Below, one piece after another: positions 8,276-16,600 of a DNA stretch of 64,000 bases. This stretch comes from Streptomyces spinoverrucosus. Lineage in GTDB: Bacteria; Actinomycetota; Actinomycetes; Streptomycetales; Streptomycetaceae. The notes beneath the pieces were generated by a model that had not been told where the DNA came from, ran no database searches, and saw only the letters and a program-made list of their open reading frames with translations. Position numbers and translations under genes: made by a program. Each line of letters opens with the position of its first letter. The stretch's first letter is position 1. The stretch lies in assembly GCF_006539505.1 (NCBI RefSeq), contig NZ_BJND01000007.1:310001-374000 (forward strand), written 5' to 3'.

Positions 8276-8680
8276 GTGCAACGTGGCGAAGTCTGGTGGG
8301 TGGAGTTCGACGAGCGGCGGCCGGTCGTGCTGCTGTCGGGAGACGACGCGTCCGGGATCCGGGTGATGCAGGTCGTCGCTCGGGCGGGTGTCGACATCAC
8401 CGGTCTGGGCGTCGAAGTGGCAGTAGGCGCCGTGGAAGGACTGCCCTTTGAAGGCGTGCTTCGGTTCGCGTTCCCGCGTCCGGGTTTTACCCCTTGCACG
8501 TGGCTGACCACCGTGTCCCGGGACGACCTGATCGAGCGGGCGGGCGCCCTGTCCTCCGCGAAACTCAGCGAGATCGAGAACGCCCTCCGTCTCGGTGAGC
8601 GGGCGAAGGAGTGGACCCCGGCGACGACCGCGAAGCTCAGCGAGATAAGGAACGCCCTCCGTCTCGGTGGACTCGGGTAG
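8276..8680 (+). CDS. MazF/PemK-like toxin-fold protein, IS passenger, with duplicated C-terminal motif
   Basis: This 134-residue protein opens [21 protein letters not shown], the typical start of the PemK/MazF (CcdB-like) endoribonuclease fold, and continues with a beta-rich core and [15 protein letters not shown], matching the family segment that precedes the final helix. The GTG at 8276 follows AGGAGG by 4 bases. The C-terminus carries the same 13-residue helix twice: [13 protein letters not shown] and, 21 residues later, [13 protein letters not shown], as if the last exon-like segment had duplicated. No antitoxin-like frame lies upstream or downstream, and the usual RPVVVLS-adjacent catalytic Arg/Thr residues are only partly recognisable. 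It lies inside the IS701-type element. It may be a toxin, a relic, or a factor for element maintenance. Confidence 0.7.
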   Translation: MQRGEVWWVEFDERRPVVLLSGDDASGIRVMQVVARAGVDITGLGVEVAVGAVEGLPFEGVLRFAFPRPGFTPCTWLTTVSRDDLIERAGALSSAKLSEIENALRLGERAKEWTPATTAKLSEIRNALRLGGLG

Positions 8681-8883
8681 GCGGAGAAGGAAACGAACGC
8701 CCGCGACAGCGTGGTCGGTCTCGTCCAGATGATCGACGCTGCCAGCTGCCTCCTCGGCGCCCCTCACGATCGAGATCACGAACTACGGCTGGAGTATTAA
8801 CCTCCGCAGCCCTGGGAAGTCGGACGGCAAAAAGACAACGGCGCAGCAGGCGAACTCACGCTGTGCCCATGAAGGAGATCAAA

Positions 8884-9087
8884 ATGGCTACGGGCATTGT
8901 GAAATGGTTCAACGCGGAGAAGGGTTTCGGCTTCATTGCCCAGGACGGCGGCGGCCCCGACGTGTTTGTCCACTACTCGGCCATCGCCAGTACCGGCTAC
9001 CGCGAACTCAACGAGGGCCAGAGGGTCCAGTTCGACGTGACGCAGGGCCCCAAGGGACCCCAAGCCGAGAACGTCACCCCCGCCTGA
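8884..9087 (+). CDS. CspA-family cold-shock protein
   Basis: This 67-residue OB-fold nucleic-acid-binding protein carries RNP1 as KGFGFIAQD (about residues 15-23) and RNP2 as VFVHYSAI (about 29-36), preceded by the invariant [10 protein letters not shown]. It is the normal length of bacterial CspA proteins, which bind single-stranded RNA and act as RNA chaperones in the cytosol. GAAGGAG lies 6 to 12 bases before the ATG at 8884. An in-frame ATG just upstream would overlap that ribosome binding site and is not preferred. The gene begins less than 90 bases beyond the right end of the IS701-type element, so its promoter may have been disturbed. Confidence 0.95.
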   Translation: MATGIVKWFNAEKGFGFIAQDGGGPDVFVHYSAIASTGYRELNEGQRVQFDVTQGPKGPQAENVTPA

Positions 9088-9673
9088 CCGAGACCCGGCA
9101 CTTGTAGCACTTGTCCCCAGGTCGGCGAAACCGGGAAACCACCGCATCATTCGCCCCTGACAACCGTACTCACTGCGACCGTCAGGCTCCGAAAGCCCTG
9201 AAGCCGGTCCCTGTCGCCCTACCCATATTGAAGGCCCGGGCGACCTGCCACGATCGCCCGCCGCGCCTACAGGTCTGCGCAGGAGCAGGCCAGCACGGGG
9301 GAACCACCCTGCCCCTGCACGTCAGAGCCCGCTACCCCCTCCACAGAGGGTGGGCTCTTCGACCCTCATGATCGGGTCACCTTCTCCAGCACATTTGGCG
9401 CCGATGTGTCACCTGGGTCCTGGACGGTGGCGTCGAACGCCGCCCGGGCCGCCCAGCCGGCGGGAGGCTCCAGTGATCAGTGCGGTAGGGGTAAGACTCC
9501 TCAGCTGCAAGGTGTGATCGACGTGAGCGTCTGACCCGGGTGGACCGGCAGCGATCGACGGCTCTCTTCCCTGACGGCCGCACCCGCCTTCAGCCGGGCC
9601 GGCCAGCTGTGATCAGTGGTCCTCGTCCTTCTCGCCCCGGTGCTCCCGCTTGCCCCCCTTCCCGGGCGCCTTT
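9088..9673. other. 586-bp stretch without a supported gene
   Basis: Short frames exist on both strands but none has convincing codon bias, a ribosome binding site or a recognisable product. An imperfect hairpin (AGAGCCC near 9325 pairing with GGGCTCT near 9353) could terminate transcription. The segment GTGATCAGTG occurs near 9473 and again near 9607. The low coding signal beside the insertion zone suggests degenerate or leftover sequence. Confidence 0.6.
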
Positions 9674-10066
9674 TCATGGGATCGCGACCGACATGGGCTC
9701 TTTCTCGGGCTGGTCGGTGAGGCCCAGGTGCAGGTGCTCGATGTGATACAGGGCCTGGTCGAGCAGTCCGGCGACGTGGTTGTCGTGCAGGGCGTAGACG
9801 ACGGAGCGGCCCCGGCGGGTGCCGGTGACCAGGCCGAGGTTGCGCAGCACGCGCAGTTGATGGGAGCAGGCGGACTGTTCCATGCCGACGGCGTCGGCGA
9901 GTTCGGTGGCCGCGCAGGGGCCTTCGCGCAGCCGGGCCAGGATCAGCAGCCGGGAGGGGGTGGCAAGGGCCTGGAGGGTCTCGGCGACCTTTGGCGCGTT
10001 CTCCGGCGTCAGCCGGGTGCGCGGGGCGGCGTAGTCGCTCGCGGGGGGTTTCTGTCCGTGACCCAT
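9674..10066 (-). CDS. ArsR/SmtB-family metal-responsive repressor
   Basis: This 130-residue winged-helix repressor contains ALATPSRLLILARLREGPC (about residues 35-53), TELADAVGMEQSACSHQLRV (about 56-75, recognition helix) and LGLVTGTRRGRSVVYALHD (beta wing). The C-terminal helix IEHLHLGL holds two His, as in alpha5-type zinc/cadmium sensors, and a Cys lies in the second helix (EGPCA). Members dissociate from DNA when they bind metal. It is divergent from the P1B ATPase at 10166 with an SmtB-type dyad between, so it most likely represses both. The ATG at 10066 was chosen for length; an ATG at 10093 would place the operator inside the gene. Confidence 0.9.
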   Translation of the reverse strand: MGHGQKPPASDYAAPRTRLTPENAPKVAETLQALATPSRLLILARLREGPCAATELADAVGMEQSACSHQLRVLRNLGLVTGTRRGRSVVYALHDNHVAGLLDQALYHIEHLHLGLTDQPEKEPMSVAIP

Positions 10067-10092
10067 GGGGCCATAATACGAGAATGAACGCA

Positions 10093-10106
10093 TGAATAGC
10101 TGTTCA
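10093..10106. promoter_or_regulatory. SmtB-type operator (TGAATAGCTGTTCA)
   Basis: Bases 10093-10106 match their own reverse complement at 12 of 14 positions and fit the TGAA-N6-TTCA core typical of ArsR/SmtB zinc and cadmium sensors. A second half-site, ATGAAC, precedes it at 10084-10089. It lies between the divergent regulator and ATPase genes. Confidence 0.65.
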
Positions 10107-10165
10107 GATGTTCCTGTAGCGTGGAGGGGTCGGAAACCCCCGTCCCCATCGAAGGCACCCGTCTG

Positions 10166-12136
10166 ATGACTTCCACGCTGACCGCCCCCGCGCCGCCCGG
10201 GCACCGCGTCGCCGGTTCCCCACCGCGCCGGCGCACCCGGATCCTGGCGCTGCCCGAGGCCCGCTGGGCGCTCGCGGCGCTGGTCCTGTTCCTGATCGCG
10301 CTGCCGCTGCATCTGCTCGGCGCCCCGGTGTGGCTGTGGGGGCCGCTGTATGCCGCCGTCTACGTCACCGGCGGGTGGGAGCCGGGCTGGGAGGGCCTGA
10401 AGGCCCTGAAGGACAAGACCCTGGACGTGGATCTGCTGATGGTGGTCGCCGCGCTCGGTGCCGCCGTCATCGGCCAGGTCCTGGACGGCGCGCTGCTGAT
10501 CGTCATCTTCGCCACCTCTGGCGCCCTGGAGGCGGTGGCGACCGCCCGGACCGCGGACTCGGTGCGCGGCCTGCTCGACCTGGCCCCCTCCACCGCGACC
10601 CGGCTGCTGCCCGACGGCGGCGAGGAGAGTGTGCCGGCCGAACAGTTGGCGGTCGGGGACGTGATCCTGGTGCGGCCCGGTGAGCGGGTCGGCGCGGACG
10701 GCCGGGTCGTGGCCGGCGCGAGCGAGGTGGACCAGGCCACCATCACCGGCGAGCCGCTGCCGGTGGCCAAGGAGGCGGGCGACGAGGTGTTCGCCGGCAC
10801 GGTCAACGGCACCGGCGCCCTGCGGGTGCGGGTGGAGCGGGATCCGTCGGACTCGGTGATCGCCCGGATCGTGAAGATGGTCGAGGAAGCCTCCGAGACC
10901 AAGGCGCCGACCCAGCTGTTCATCGAGAAGATCGAGCAGCGCTACTCGGTCGGGATGGTCGCCGCCACCGTGGCGGTCTTCGCCGTGCCGCTGCTCTTCG
11001 GCGATGACCTGCAGTCGGCGCTGCTGCGCGCGATGACCTTCATGATCGTGGCGTCACCGTGCGCGGTGGTGCTGTCCACGATGCCGCCGCTGCTGTCGGC
11101 CATCGCCAACGCCGGACGCCACGGGGTGCTCGCCAAGTCCGCTGTCGCAATGGAACGCCTCGGCCAGATCGACACCGTCGCCCTGGACAAGACCGGCACC
11201 CTCACCGAAGGCACGCCCCGCGTCACCGACATCCGCCCGTTGACCGGCAGCGGCCTGAGTGAGGACGAGTTGCTGGCCCTGGCGGCCGCCGCCGAGCACC
11301 CCAGCGAGCACCCGCTGGCCCGAGCCGTCGTCGACGCGGCCCGCGAACGCCATCTGACCCTGGCCGACGCGGACGGCTTCACCTCCGTGCCGGGCCACGG
11401 CGTCACGGCCACTGTCGAGGGCCGCACCGTCCAGGTCGGCTCCCCGGACCGGCTCCCGCGCGCCGACGCGAGCCAGGCCCATGCCGTCGTGCAGGGGTTG
11501 GAGGACGCCGGGCGTACCGCCGTGGTGGTCCTGATCGACGGGGATCCGGCCGGGGTGCTGGGTATCTCCGACCGGCTGCGGCCCGATGCCGCCGCGACCG
11601 TCGCCGCGCTCACCGCCCTGACCGGCCGCGCCCCGACCCTGCTGACCGGCGACAACGAACGCGCCGCACGGCATCTGGCCGCCGAGGTCGGCATCACCGA
11701 TGTCCGCGCCGGGCTGCTGCCGGAGGAGAAGGTGGCCGCTGTCCGTGCGTGGGAGGAGGAAGGCCGGAAGGTTCTGGTCGTCGGCGATGGTGTGAACGAC
11801 GCGCCGGCCCTGGCCGCCGCGCACACCGGCATCGCCATGGGCAAGGCCGGCTCCGACCTCGCCCTGGAGACCGCCGACGCCGTCGTGGTCCGCGACGAAC
11901 TCGCCACCATCCCCACCGTCGTGCGGCTGTCCCGCACCGCCCGCCGCCTGGTGATCCAGAACCTCGCCATCGCCGGGGCGTTCATCGCCGTACTGGTCGC
12001 CTGGGACCTGATCGGTACGCTGCCGCTGCCGCTCGGCGTCGCCGGACACGAGGGCTCCACCGTCATCGTCGGCCTCAACGGCCTGCGCCTGCTGCGCGAG
12101 GCCGCCTGGACAAGCCCCGGGAAGGACACCGCGTGA
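10166..12136 (+). CDS. P1B-type heavy-metal-translocating ATPase (probably Zn/Cd/Co export)
   Basis: The 656-residue membrane pump has the P-type order: N-terminal membrane helices, an actuator domain with TGEPLP (about residues 194-199), the ion-path helix MIVASPCAVVLS (about 294-305), phosphorylation motif DKTGTLTEG (about 341), the HP motif SEHPLA (about 378), GDNERAA, and GDGVNDAPAL near 540, then two terminal helices. The SPC motif places it in the P1B-2-like group, which exports zinc, cadmium or lead. The N-terminus has no CxxC metal-binding domain; 30 polar residues come straight before the first helix. The ATG at 10166 gives MTSTLTAPAP. A GTGA overlap couples it to the 2Fe-2S protein gene, and the SmtB-type operator lies 60 bases upstream. 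Confidence 0.93.
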   Translation: MTSTLTAPAPPGHRVAGSPPRRRTRILALPEARWALAALVLFLIALPLHLLGAPVWLWGPLYAAVYVTGGWEPGWEGLKALKDKTLDVDLLMVVAALGAAVIGQVLDGALLIVIFATSGALEAVATARTADSVRGLLDLAPSTATRLLPDGGEESVPAEQLAVGDVILVRPGERVGADGRVVAGASEVDQATITGEPLPVAKEAGDEVFAGTVNGTGALRVRVERDPSDSVIARIVKMVEEASETKAPTQLFIEKIEQRYSVGMVAATVAVFAVPLLFGDDLQSALLRAMTFMIVASPCAVVLSTMPPLLSAIANAGRHGVLAKSAVAMERLGQIDTVALDKTGTLTEGTPRVTDIRPLTGSGLSEDELLALAAAAEHPSEHPLARAVVDAARERHLTLADADGFTSVPGHGVTATVEGRTVQVGSPDRLPRADASQAHAVVQGLEDAGRTAVVVLIDGDPAGVLGISDRLRPDAAATVAALTALTGRAPTLLTGDNERAARHLAAEVGITDVRAGLLPEEKVAAVRAWEEEGRKVLVVGDGVNDAPALAAAHTGIAMGKAGSDLALETADAVVVRDELATIPTVVRLSRTARRLVIQNLAIAGAFIAVLVAWDLIGTLPLPLGVAGHEGSTVIVGLNGLRLLREAAWTSPGKDTA

Positions 12137-12552
12137 GCAAGCGCTCCCGCCGTACTGCCGCTGCCGCCTCCGCCCCGTCGGCGGGGGCGGCGCGGTGCAC
12201 GGTCACCGTGTGCCGGGGGTGCTGCTGCGGCACGCCGAAGATCCCCGGCCTCGACCACGCGGCTCAGCTGCGCGGCCTGCGCCAAGCCCTCGACGGAACC
12301 GCGACCGTCCGCGTCACCGACTGCCTGGACGCCTGCGAGCACGCCAACGTCGTCGTCGTGCAGCCCTCGACCGCCGGCCGCGCGGCGGGCGGCCGGCCCG
12401 TGTGGCTCGGCCTGGTCAACGACACCGACGCCACCGCCGACATCACCGCCTGGATCGAGCGGGGCGGGCCCGGGCTCGCCGACCCGCCCGGCGTCCTCGA
12501 CCTGTACGGCTTCATTCCCTCCCGCCGCGTGCGGGGGCAGGTGGGGGGCTGA
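12133..12552 (+). CDS. Small thioredoxin-like 2Fe-2S ferredoxin-type protein
   Basis: This 139-residue protein has a basic, alanine-rich N-terminus and then CTVTVCRGCCCGTPK (about residues 22-36), with further cysteines in VTDCLDACEHANVVVV (about 62-77). The spacing fits the thioredoxin-like (2Fe-2S) ferredoxin domain, also found in (2Fe-2S)-containing precorrin and sucrase-ferredoxin families. It starts with GTG inside the ATPase stop (GTGA), so it is translated together with the pump. It could deliver or sense metal, or give redox support, but these are inferences from linkage; an iron-sulfur cluster is predicted only from cysteine spacing. The extra CC pair next to the first cysteine is unusual. 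Confidence 0.8.
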   Translation: MSKRSRRTAAAASAPSAGAARCTVTVCRGCCCGTPKIPGLDHAAQLRGLRQALDGTATVRVTDCLDACEHANVVVVQPSTAGRAAGGRPVWLGLVNDTDATADITAWIERGGPGLADPPGVLDLYGFIPSRRVRGQVGG

Positions 12553-12576
12553 CGCACGAGACCCCGGGGAAGTGGC

Positions 12577-13341
12577 TCACAGGGCCTGGGGACGCCGCCA
12601 TGCCTGGATGCCTTCGGGCGCGGCCGGGTGTCGTTCGAGGCCCACCGCCGACAACTCGGCGGCCAGCGTCTCGTCGGAGATGACATGGCAGTCGAACCCC
12701 GCGGTCTCTTCCCGGATCAGTTCGTCGCCGCGCCAGGTCCGGTAGGTCATCCCCCAGCGGATCAGATCCTCGTCCACGACGTCTGCCCGCGCGAGGGTGT
12801 CGTAGCGGTACCGTCCCAGCGTGCCGCCAGAGACCACCGAGGGCGGGATAGCGGCCGCCGTCTGGGGGTATTGCGACTCCATGATCAGCGCTCCGCCGGG
12901 CCGGAGCGCGCCGGCCCACTTGTGCCAGAGCCGAGCCCGCTGCTCCGGCGAGAAGTGCATGATCATGTTGAACATCACCACGGCGTCCAGCGGTATGTCC
13001 ACCTCGGCTTCCAGCGCGCCCTCGGGCAGCACTGTCACTCTGTCCGCGGCTGCCGGTATGCGGGACAGCCGCGTCACCAGGGCGGCGCGCATGATGCGCG
13101 TCGGCTCGATCGCGAAGATCTCGCCCTCCGGCTCCAGCAGCTCCAGCAGCGCCTCGGTGAACACCCCTGTGCCAGGACCGATCTCGGCAACCGTGCGGGA
13201 CCCGGACACCAGCCGCCGCAGGGCATCCGTCAGTGAGACCCGTACCGGCTCGGGGAAAATCACGTCGTAGTACGGGCCGTTGACGGCATAGCCGAGCCCT
13301 TGATCGGCGCGGTCGGCCTCACTCGCGGCGGTCCCGGTCAT
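12577..13341 (-). CDS. Class I SAM-dependent methyltransferase
   Basis: This 254-residue cytosolic protein has a Rossmann methyltransferase core: motif I VAEIGPGTGVFTEALL (about residues 49-64), the acidic end of beta2 in EIFAIEPT, motif IV LDAVVMFNMIMHF (about 117-129) and motif V LRPGGALIMES. The substrate is not evident; relatives include both small-molecule and UbiE-like enzymes. It lies downstream of the binding-protein gene but behind a strong terminator hairpin and 224 bp of spacer, so it probably has its own promoter. Placement with the metal-chelate transporter makes involvement in metallophore modification possible. The ATG at 13341 is the only start giving a normal N-terminus. Confidence 0.85.
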   Translation of the reverse strand: MTGTAASEADRADQGLGYAVNGPYYDVIFPEPVRVSLTDALRRLVSGSRTVAEIGPGTGVFTEALLELLEPEGEIFAIEPTRIMRAALVTRLSRIPAAADRVTVLPEGALEAEVDIPLDAVVMFNMIMHFSPEQRARLWHKWAGALRPGGALIMESQYPQTAAAIPPSVVSGGTLGRYRYDTLARADVVDEDLIRWGMTYRTWRGDELIREETAGFDCHVISDETLAAELSAVGLERHPAAPEGIQAWRRPQAL

Positions 13342-13515
13342 CTGTGGCCTTTCTCGATGGTGAGCGAACCGATTCCCCATGCGGCACCCGGCCCTCCGCT
13401 GCCCACCCAGCAGCCGATCCGGGCCACTGACGGTGGCGGCGGCCGCCACGCGAGGTCTGTGGGCGGCGCTTTCCACGGCGTAGCAGCCGCCCAGGCTCAG
13501 CGCCTGCGAATCAGA

Positions 13516-13552
13516 GCGCCAGGCCCGTGCGGATCGGACACGGCCCTGGCGC
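13516..13552 (-). terminator. Hairpin terminator after the binding-protein gene
   Basis: Bases 13516-13529 (GCGCCAGGCCCGTG) pair with 13539-13552 at 13 of 14 positions around a 9-base loop, 14 bases past the stop of the leftward binding-protein gene. Confidence 0.7.
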
Positions 13553-13565
13553 GGGTGCGACCCGG

Positions 13566-14579
13566 TCAGCTCTGGAGTTCGCGCAGATACTTCGCGAACT
13601 TCTCCAGGCCGTCGATGTTGCGCGGCCCGCTGATGCCCTCGTTGTAGTTGAGGATGAAGAAGTTGTTCTTCTTGACGGCGGGCAACTCCTTCGTGTGCGG
13701 GGACTTCTTCAGGAAGTCGATCTTCTCCTTGGCGGGCAGGTCGCCGTAGTCGAGGATGATGATGACTTCCGGCTCGGCCTTGGCTACGGCCTCCCAGTTC
13801 ACCTGGGTCCACCGCTCGTCGAGGCCGTCGAAGATGTTCTTGCCGCCGGCGGTCTTGATGATGTCGTTGGGCGGGACCTGGTTGCCCGCGGTGAAGGGCT
13901 GGTCGGTGCCCGAGTCGTAGAGGAAGACCGGGACCGGGTCGCCCTTGGGCGCCTGCGCCTTGACTGCCTCCACGCGCTTCTTCAGCCCACCGACGACCTC
14001 ATCCGCCTTGTCCTGGACCTGGAAAATCTTGCCCAGTCGGTCCAGGTCGGTGTAAAGGGCCTCGAAGGGGGTGAGCTTCTCTGGGTACTTGGGGTAGTTG
14101 AAACAGCTCTCGCTGTGCATGAAGCTCTGGATCCCGAGCTTGTCCAGAATCTCCGGGGTGATACCCCGCTCGTCCTTGAAGCCGGAATTCCAGCCGGCCA
14201 CGACGAAATCGGACTTGGCCTCGACGACGATCTCCTTGTTGAGGAGATCGTCGCTGAGCATCTTCACCTTGGCGTAGTCGCTCGCCCACGGTGACTCTTC
14301 CACCGGCGGGTTCGCCGGGGGCATCACGTAGCCGTACACGTGGTCGGCCAGGCCGAGGCTGAACAGCTTGTCTGCGCTTCCGCCTTCGTACGCCACGGCG
14401 CGCTTCGGGATCGTGTATTCGACCGGCTCACCGCACCTGTTGACGGTGACCTTCTCGGACGCGGCCTTGGCGTCCGATTCCACCTCGGCGCCGCAGCCGC
14501 TGAGCAGGAGTGTGGCCGCGAGCGCGGAGCCGAGGATGGTGTGCTGCCGCACCGAGCGGGAAGATCGAGTCATGGTCAT
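13566..14579 (-). CDS. Iron-siderophore-type ABC substrate-binding lipoprotein
   Basis: This 337-residue exported lipoprotein has a Tat-like or basic N-terminus (TRSSRSVRQH), a hydrophobic segment and the lipobox LLLSGCGAE, with the lipidated Cys at about residue 34. The mature part has the two-lobe periplasmic-binding fold of the FecB/BtuF type: YEGGSADKLFSLGLADHVYG near the start, MHSESCFNY in the middle and PEVIIILDYG near residue 250. It captures a metal chelate outside the cell for the permease and ATPase encoded just upstream in the same direction. The ligand is unknown; ferric siderophore, cobalamin and other metal chelates all fit. Internal Cys and several Trp, Tyr and His residues could line the site. 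ATG at 14579 chosen; ATG at 14573 is equally plausible. Confidence 0.9.
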   Translation of the reverse strand: MTMTRSSRSVRQHTILGSALAATLLLSGCGAEVESDAKAASEKVTVNRCGEPVEYTIPKRAVAYEGGSADKLFSLGLADHVYGYVMPPANPPVEESPWASDYAKVKMLSDDLLNKEIVVEAKSDFVVAGWNSGFKDERGITPEILDKLGIQSFMHSESCFNYPKYPEKLTPFEALYTDLDRLGKIFQVQDKADEVVGGLKKRVEAVKAQAPKGDPVPVFLYDSGTDQPFTAGNQVPPNDIIKTAGGKNIFDGLDERWTQVNWEAVAKAEPEVIIILDYGDLPAKEKIDFLKKSPHTKELPAVKKNNFFILNYNEGISGPRNIDGLEKFAKYLRELQS

Positions 14580-14596
14580 GACCTGGTGGGTGCCTT

Positions 14597-15370
14597 TCAC
14601 AGGGAGGGGGTGAGCGAGTACAACAACTGCGGGTCACCCGTCAGTGGGTGGGACACGATGCTGGCCTTGACCCCGAACACCTCGTCGACGAGTTCCGTGG
14701 TGAGTACGTCCTCGGGCGTGCCGGTGGTGACGAGGCGGCCTTCGCAGAGCACGCCGAGGCGGTCGCAGGCGGCCGCTGCGAGGTTGAGGTCGTGCAGCAC
14801 GACGAGGACGGTGAGTCCCGAGCCGCGCAGGAGCGAGAGCAGTTCGACCTGGCGGCGTACGTCGAGGTGGTTGGTCGGCTCGTCGAGCACCAGGATCTTC
14901 GGCTCCTGGACGAGCGCCCGGGCCAGCAGGACACGCTGGCGTTCCCCGCCCGAGAGCGTCAGGACTCCGCGCCGGGCGAGGTGGCGGATGTCGAGCTGGT
15001 CCATCGCCCGTTCGCACAGCTCCCACTCCCGGCGGCTGAGTGCCTGGTTGCCCTGAAGGTGGGGGGCGCGTCCGAGTGCGATGACCTCTTCGACCGTGAA
15101 GTCGAGGTCGACGGCGCCGTCCTGGGTCATGGCCGCGATGACCTGTGCGGAGCGGCGCATGGTCAGGCGGGAGAGTTGCTGCTCGCCCACCCAGACGGTG
15201 CCGGAGCTGGGGCGCAGTGCGCGGTACACGCACCTGAGGGCGGTGGATTTGCCGCTGCCGTTCGGGCCGACCAGGCCCACGACCTGGCCGCTCTCCACGT
15301 TCAGGGACAGGTCACGTACCAGGCTCTTGCCGTCGGTCACGACCGAGAGCCCGTCAAGTCTGAGGTCCAT
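14597..15370 (-). CDS. FecE-type ABC transporter ATP-binding protein
   Basis: This 257-residue cytoplasmic ATPase has Walker A GPNGSGKSTALR (about residues 35-46), a Q-loop MTQDG, the signature LSGGERQRVLLARAL (about 137-151), Walker B ILVLDEPTNHLD (about 158-169) and the H-loop VVLHDLN. It energises uptake by the metal-chelate importer. It begins one base after the permease stop at 15372 and is followed 17 bases later by the binding-protein gene, so the three genes form one leftward operon: permease, ATPase, binding protein. Full length for the FecE/FhuC group. Confidence 0.95.
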   Translation of the reverse strand: MDLRLDGLSVVTDGKSLVRDLSLNVESGQVVGLVGPNGSGKSTALRCVYRALRPSSGTVWVGEQQLSRLTMRRSAQVIAAMTQDGAVDLDFTVEEVIALGRAPHLQGNQALSRREWELCERAMDQLDIRHLARRGVLTLSGGERQRVLLARALVQEPKILVLDEPTNHLDVRRQVELLSLLRGSGLTVLVVLHDLNLAAAACDRLGVLCEGRLVTTGTPEDVLTTELVDEVFGVKASIVSHPLTGDPQLLYSLTPSL

Positions 15371-15371
15371 C

Positions 15372-16511
15372 TCAACGGCTCCCGAACATGTAGCCCTTGC
15401 GGCGCATCAAGGTGATGAACACCGGCACTCCGACGAGTGCGGTAATGACGCCCAGGGGCAGCTCGCGCGGTGCCACCAGCGTCCGGGACACCAGGTCGAC
15501 CCACACCATGAAGATCGCCCCGGCCAGTGGCGCCACGGCCAGCACGCGGGCATGGGTGGCGCCGACCACCATGCGCACCAGGTGGGGCATGACCAGTCCG
15601 ACGAAGGCGATGGCGCCACTGACGGCGACCATCACCCCCGTCACGAGCGAGGCCAGGACGAGCAGGGCCTTGCGGTGCCGGTCGGGGCTGATGCCCAGGC
15701 TCGCGGCGGTCTCGTCCCCGAGGGCCAGCACGTCCAGCGCCCGGCCGTACCGGTACAGCACCACCAGGCCGAGAATGACGACCACGGACACGACCGGGAG
15801 CGCACCCCAGGTCGCGGCGCCGAAGCTGCCCATCGTCCAGTACAGGACCATGCTGGTCGCCTCGCTGTCCGGCGCGAAGTAGATGATCAGGCTCATCACC
15901 GCTTGGAAGCCCAGCGACATGGCCACGCCGGTCAGGACGAGACGCAGCGGGGAAAGCGCGCCCCGGCTGGAAGAGGCGGTATACACCAGGAGCGACGCGA
16001 CCAGGGCCCCGATGAAGGCACCGGCCGACACCGCGTAGATGCCCAGCGCCGCCAGTCCCCCGGTGACCGTGACACCGACGGCTCCGACGGACGCACCTGA
16101 AGAGACGCCCAGTACGAAGGGGTCGGCGAGCGCGTTGCGCACCATGGCCTGGATGGCCACGCCGATCGCGCTCAGCCCGGCCCCCACGAGCGCCGCGAGC
16201 AGCACCCGTGGTGTACGGATCTGCCAGATGATCTGGTAGGTAGTCACCTCGTCCGATGCGATGCGGCCGCCGCTGACAGCCGCCCACAGATACCGGGCGG
16301 TCTCCCCCGGCGTGATCACGGCGGCCCCCAGACCGATGGCCACCACAACCGAGGCGAGGAGAACGACGAGCAGAACGGCGCAGGCCAGCACCAGGCCCTT
16401 ACGGGAGGCGAGCCGGCCCTTCAGGCCCGTTGCGGGTTCTGGGGGTGCCGCGTCGGCTGACGTATCGGCGCCGCTGCTCGCTGATGGCGCGGAGATCGCG
16501 GGCGGTGACAT
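15372..16511 (-). CDS. FecCD-type metal-chelate ABC permease
   Basis: This 379-residue integral membrane protein has an unusually long polar and Pro/Ser-rich cytosolic N-terminus (about 45 residues) followed by about ten helices. FecCD hallmarks are IRTPRVLLAALVGAGLSAIG (about residues 97-116), NALADPFVLGVSSGASVGA (about 126-144), GAIAFVGLVMPHLVRMVVG near residue 295 and ELPLGVITALVGVPVF at the end. It would form a homodimer, since only one permease gene is present. First gene of the operon with ATPase and binding protein. Only 45 bp separate it from the MFS terminator, so its promoter must lie there or within the MFS tail. Confidence 0.93.
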   Translation of the reverse strand: MSPPAISAPSASSGADTSADAAPPEPATGLKGRLASRKGLVLACAVLLVVLLASVVVAIGLGAAVITPGETARYLWAAVSGGRIASDEVTTYQIIWQIRTPRVLLAALVGAGLSAIGVAIQAMVRNALADPFVLGVSSGASVGAVGVTVTGGLAALGIYAVSAGAFIGALVASLLVYTASSSRGALSPLRLVLTGVAMSLGFQAVMSLIIYFAPDSEATSMVLYWTMGSFGAATWGALPVVSVVVILGLVVLYRYGRALDVLALGDETAASLGISPDRHRKALLVLASLVTGVMVAVSGAIAFVGLVMPHLVRMVVGATHARVLAVAPLAGAIFMVWVDLVSRTLVAPRELPLGVITALVGVPVFITLMRRKGYMFGSR

Positions 16512-16556
16512 AGAACTCGGCCTTCCAGGTTGAACGGAACGTACTCATCAGGCGCG

Positions 16557-16588
16557 TGGCGTCCGCCCGTCGCCCCGGGCGGACGCCA
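16557..16588 (-). terminator. Strong hairpin terminator after the MFS gene
   Basis: TGGCGTCCGCCCG (16557-16569) pairs perfectly with CGGGCGGACGCCA (16576-16588) across a 6-base loop, 12 bases beyond the stop of the leftward MFS gene. It separates that gene from the importer operon. Confidence 0.75.
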
Positions 16589-16600
16589 GTACTGCGTCGG

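Larger units (their letters stand above)
6854..8796. mobile_element. IS701-type element with matching terminal repeats and a passenger gene
   Basis: Bases 6854-6877 (TACTCCAGCCGTAGATCGTG and on) match the reverse complement of 8773-8796 at 23 of 24 positions, framing a 1.94-kb element. It contains the broken transposase at 6878-8186 and, beyond the transposase start, a plus-strand MazF/PemK-like gene at 8276-8680. Family knowledge: IS701 elements duplicate a YTAR tetramer. The right flank is TTAA but the left flank is ATAG, so no clean duplication survives. The element sits directly against the IS5-type element on its left. Confidence 0.8.

Noticed and set aside
9111-9371. Small plus-strand frame as a gene
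   Set aside because: No ribosome binding site, poor third-position GC bias and no recognisable motif.
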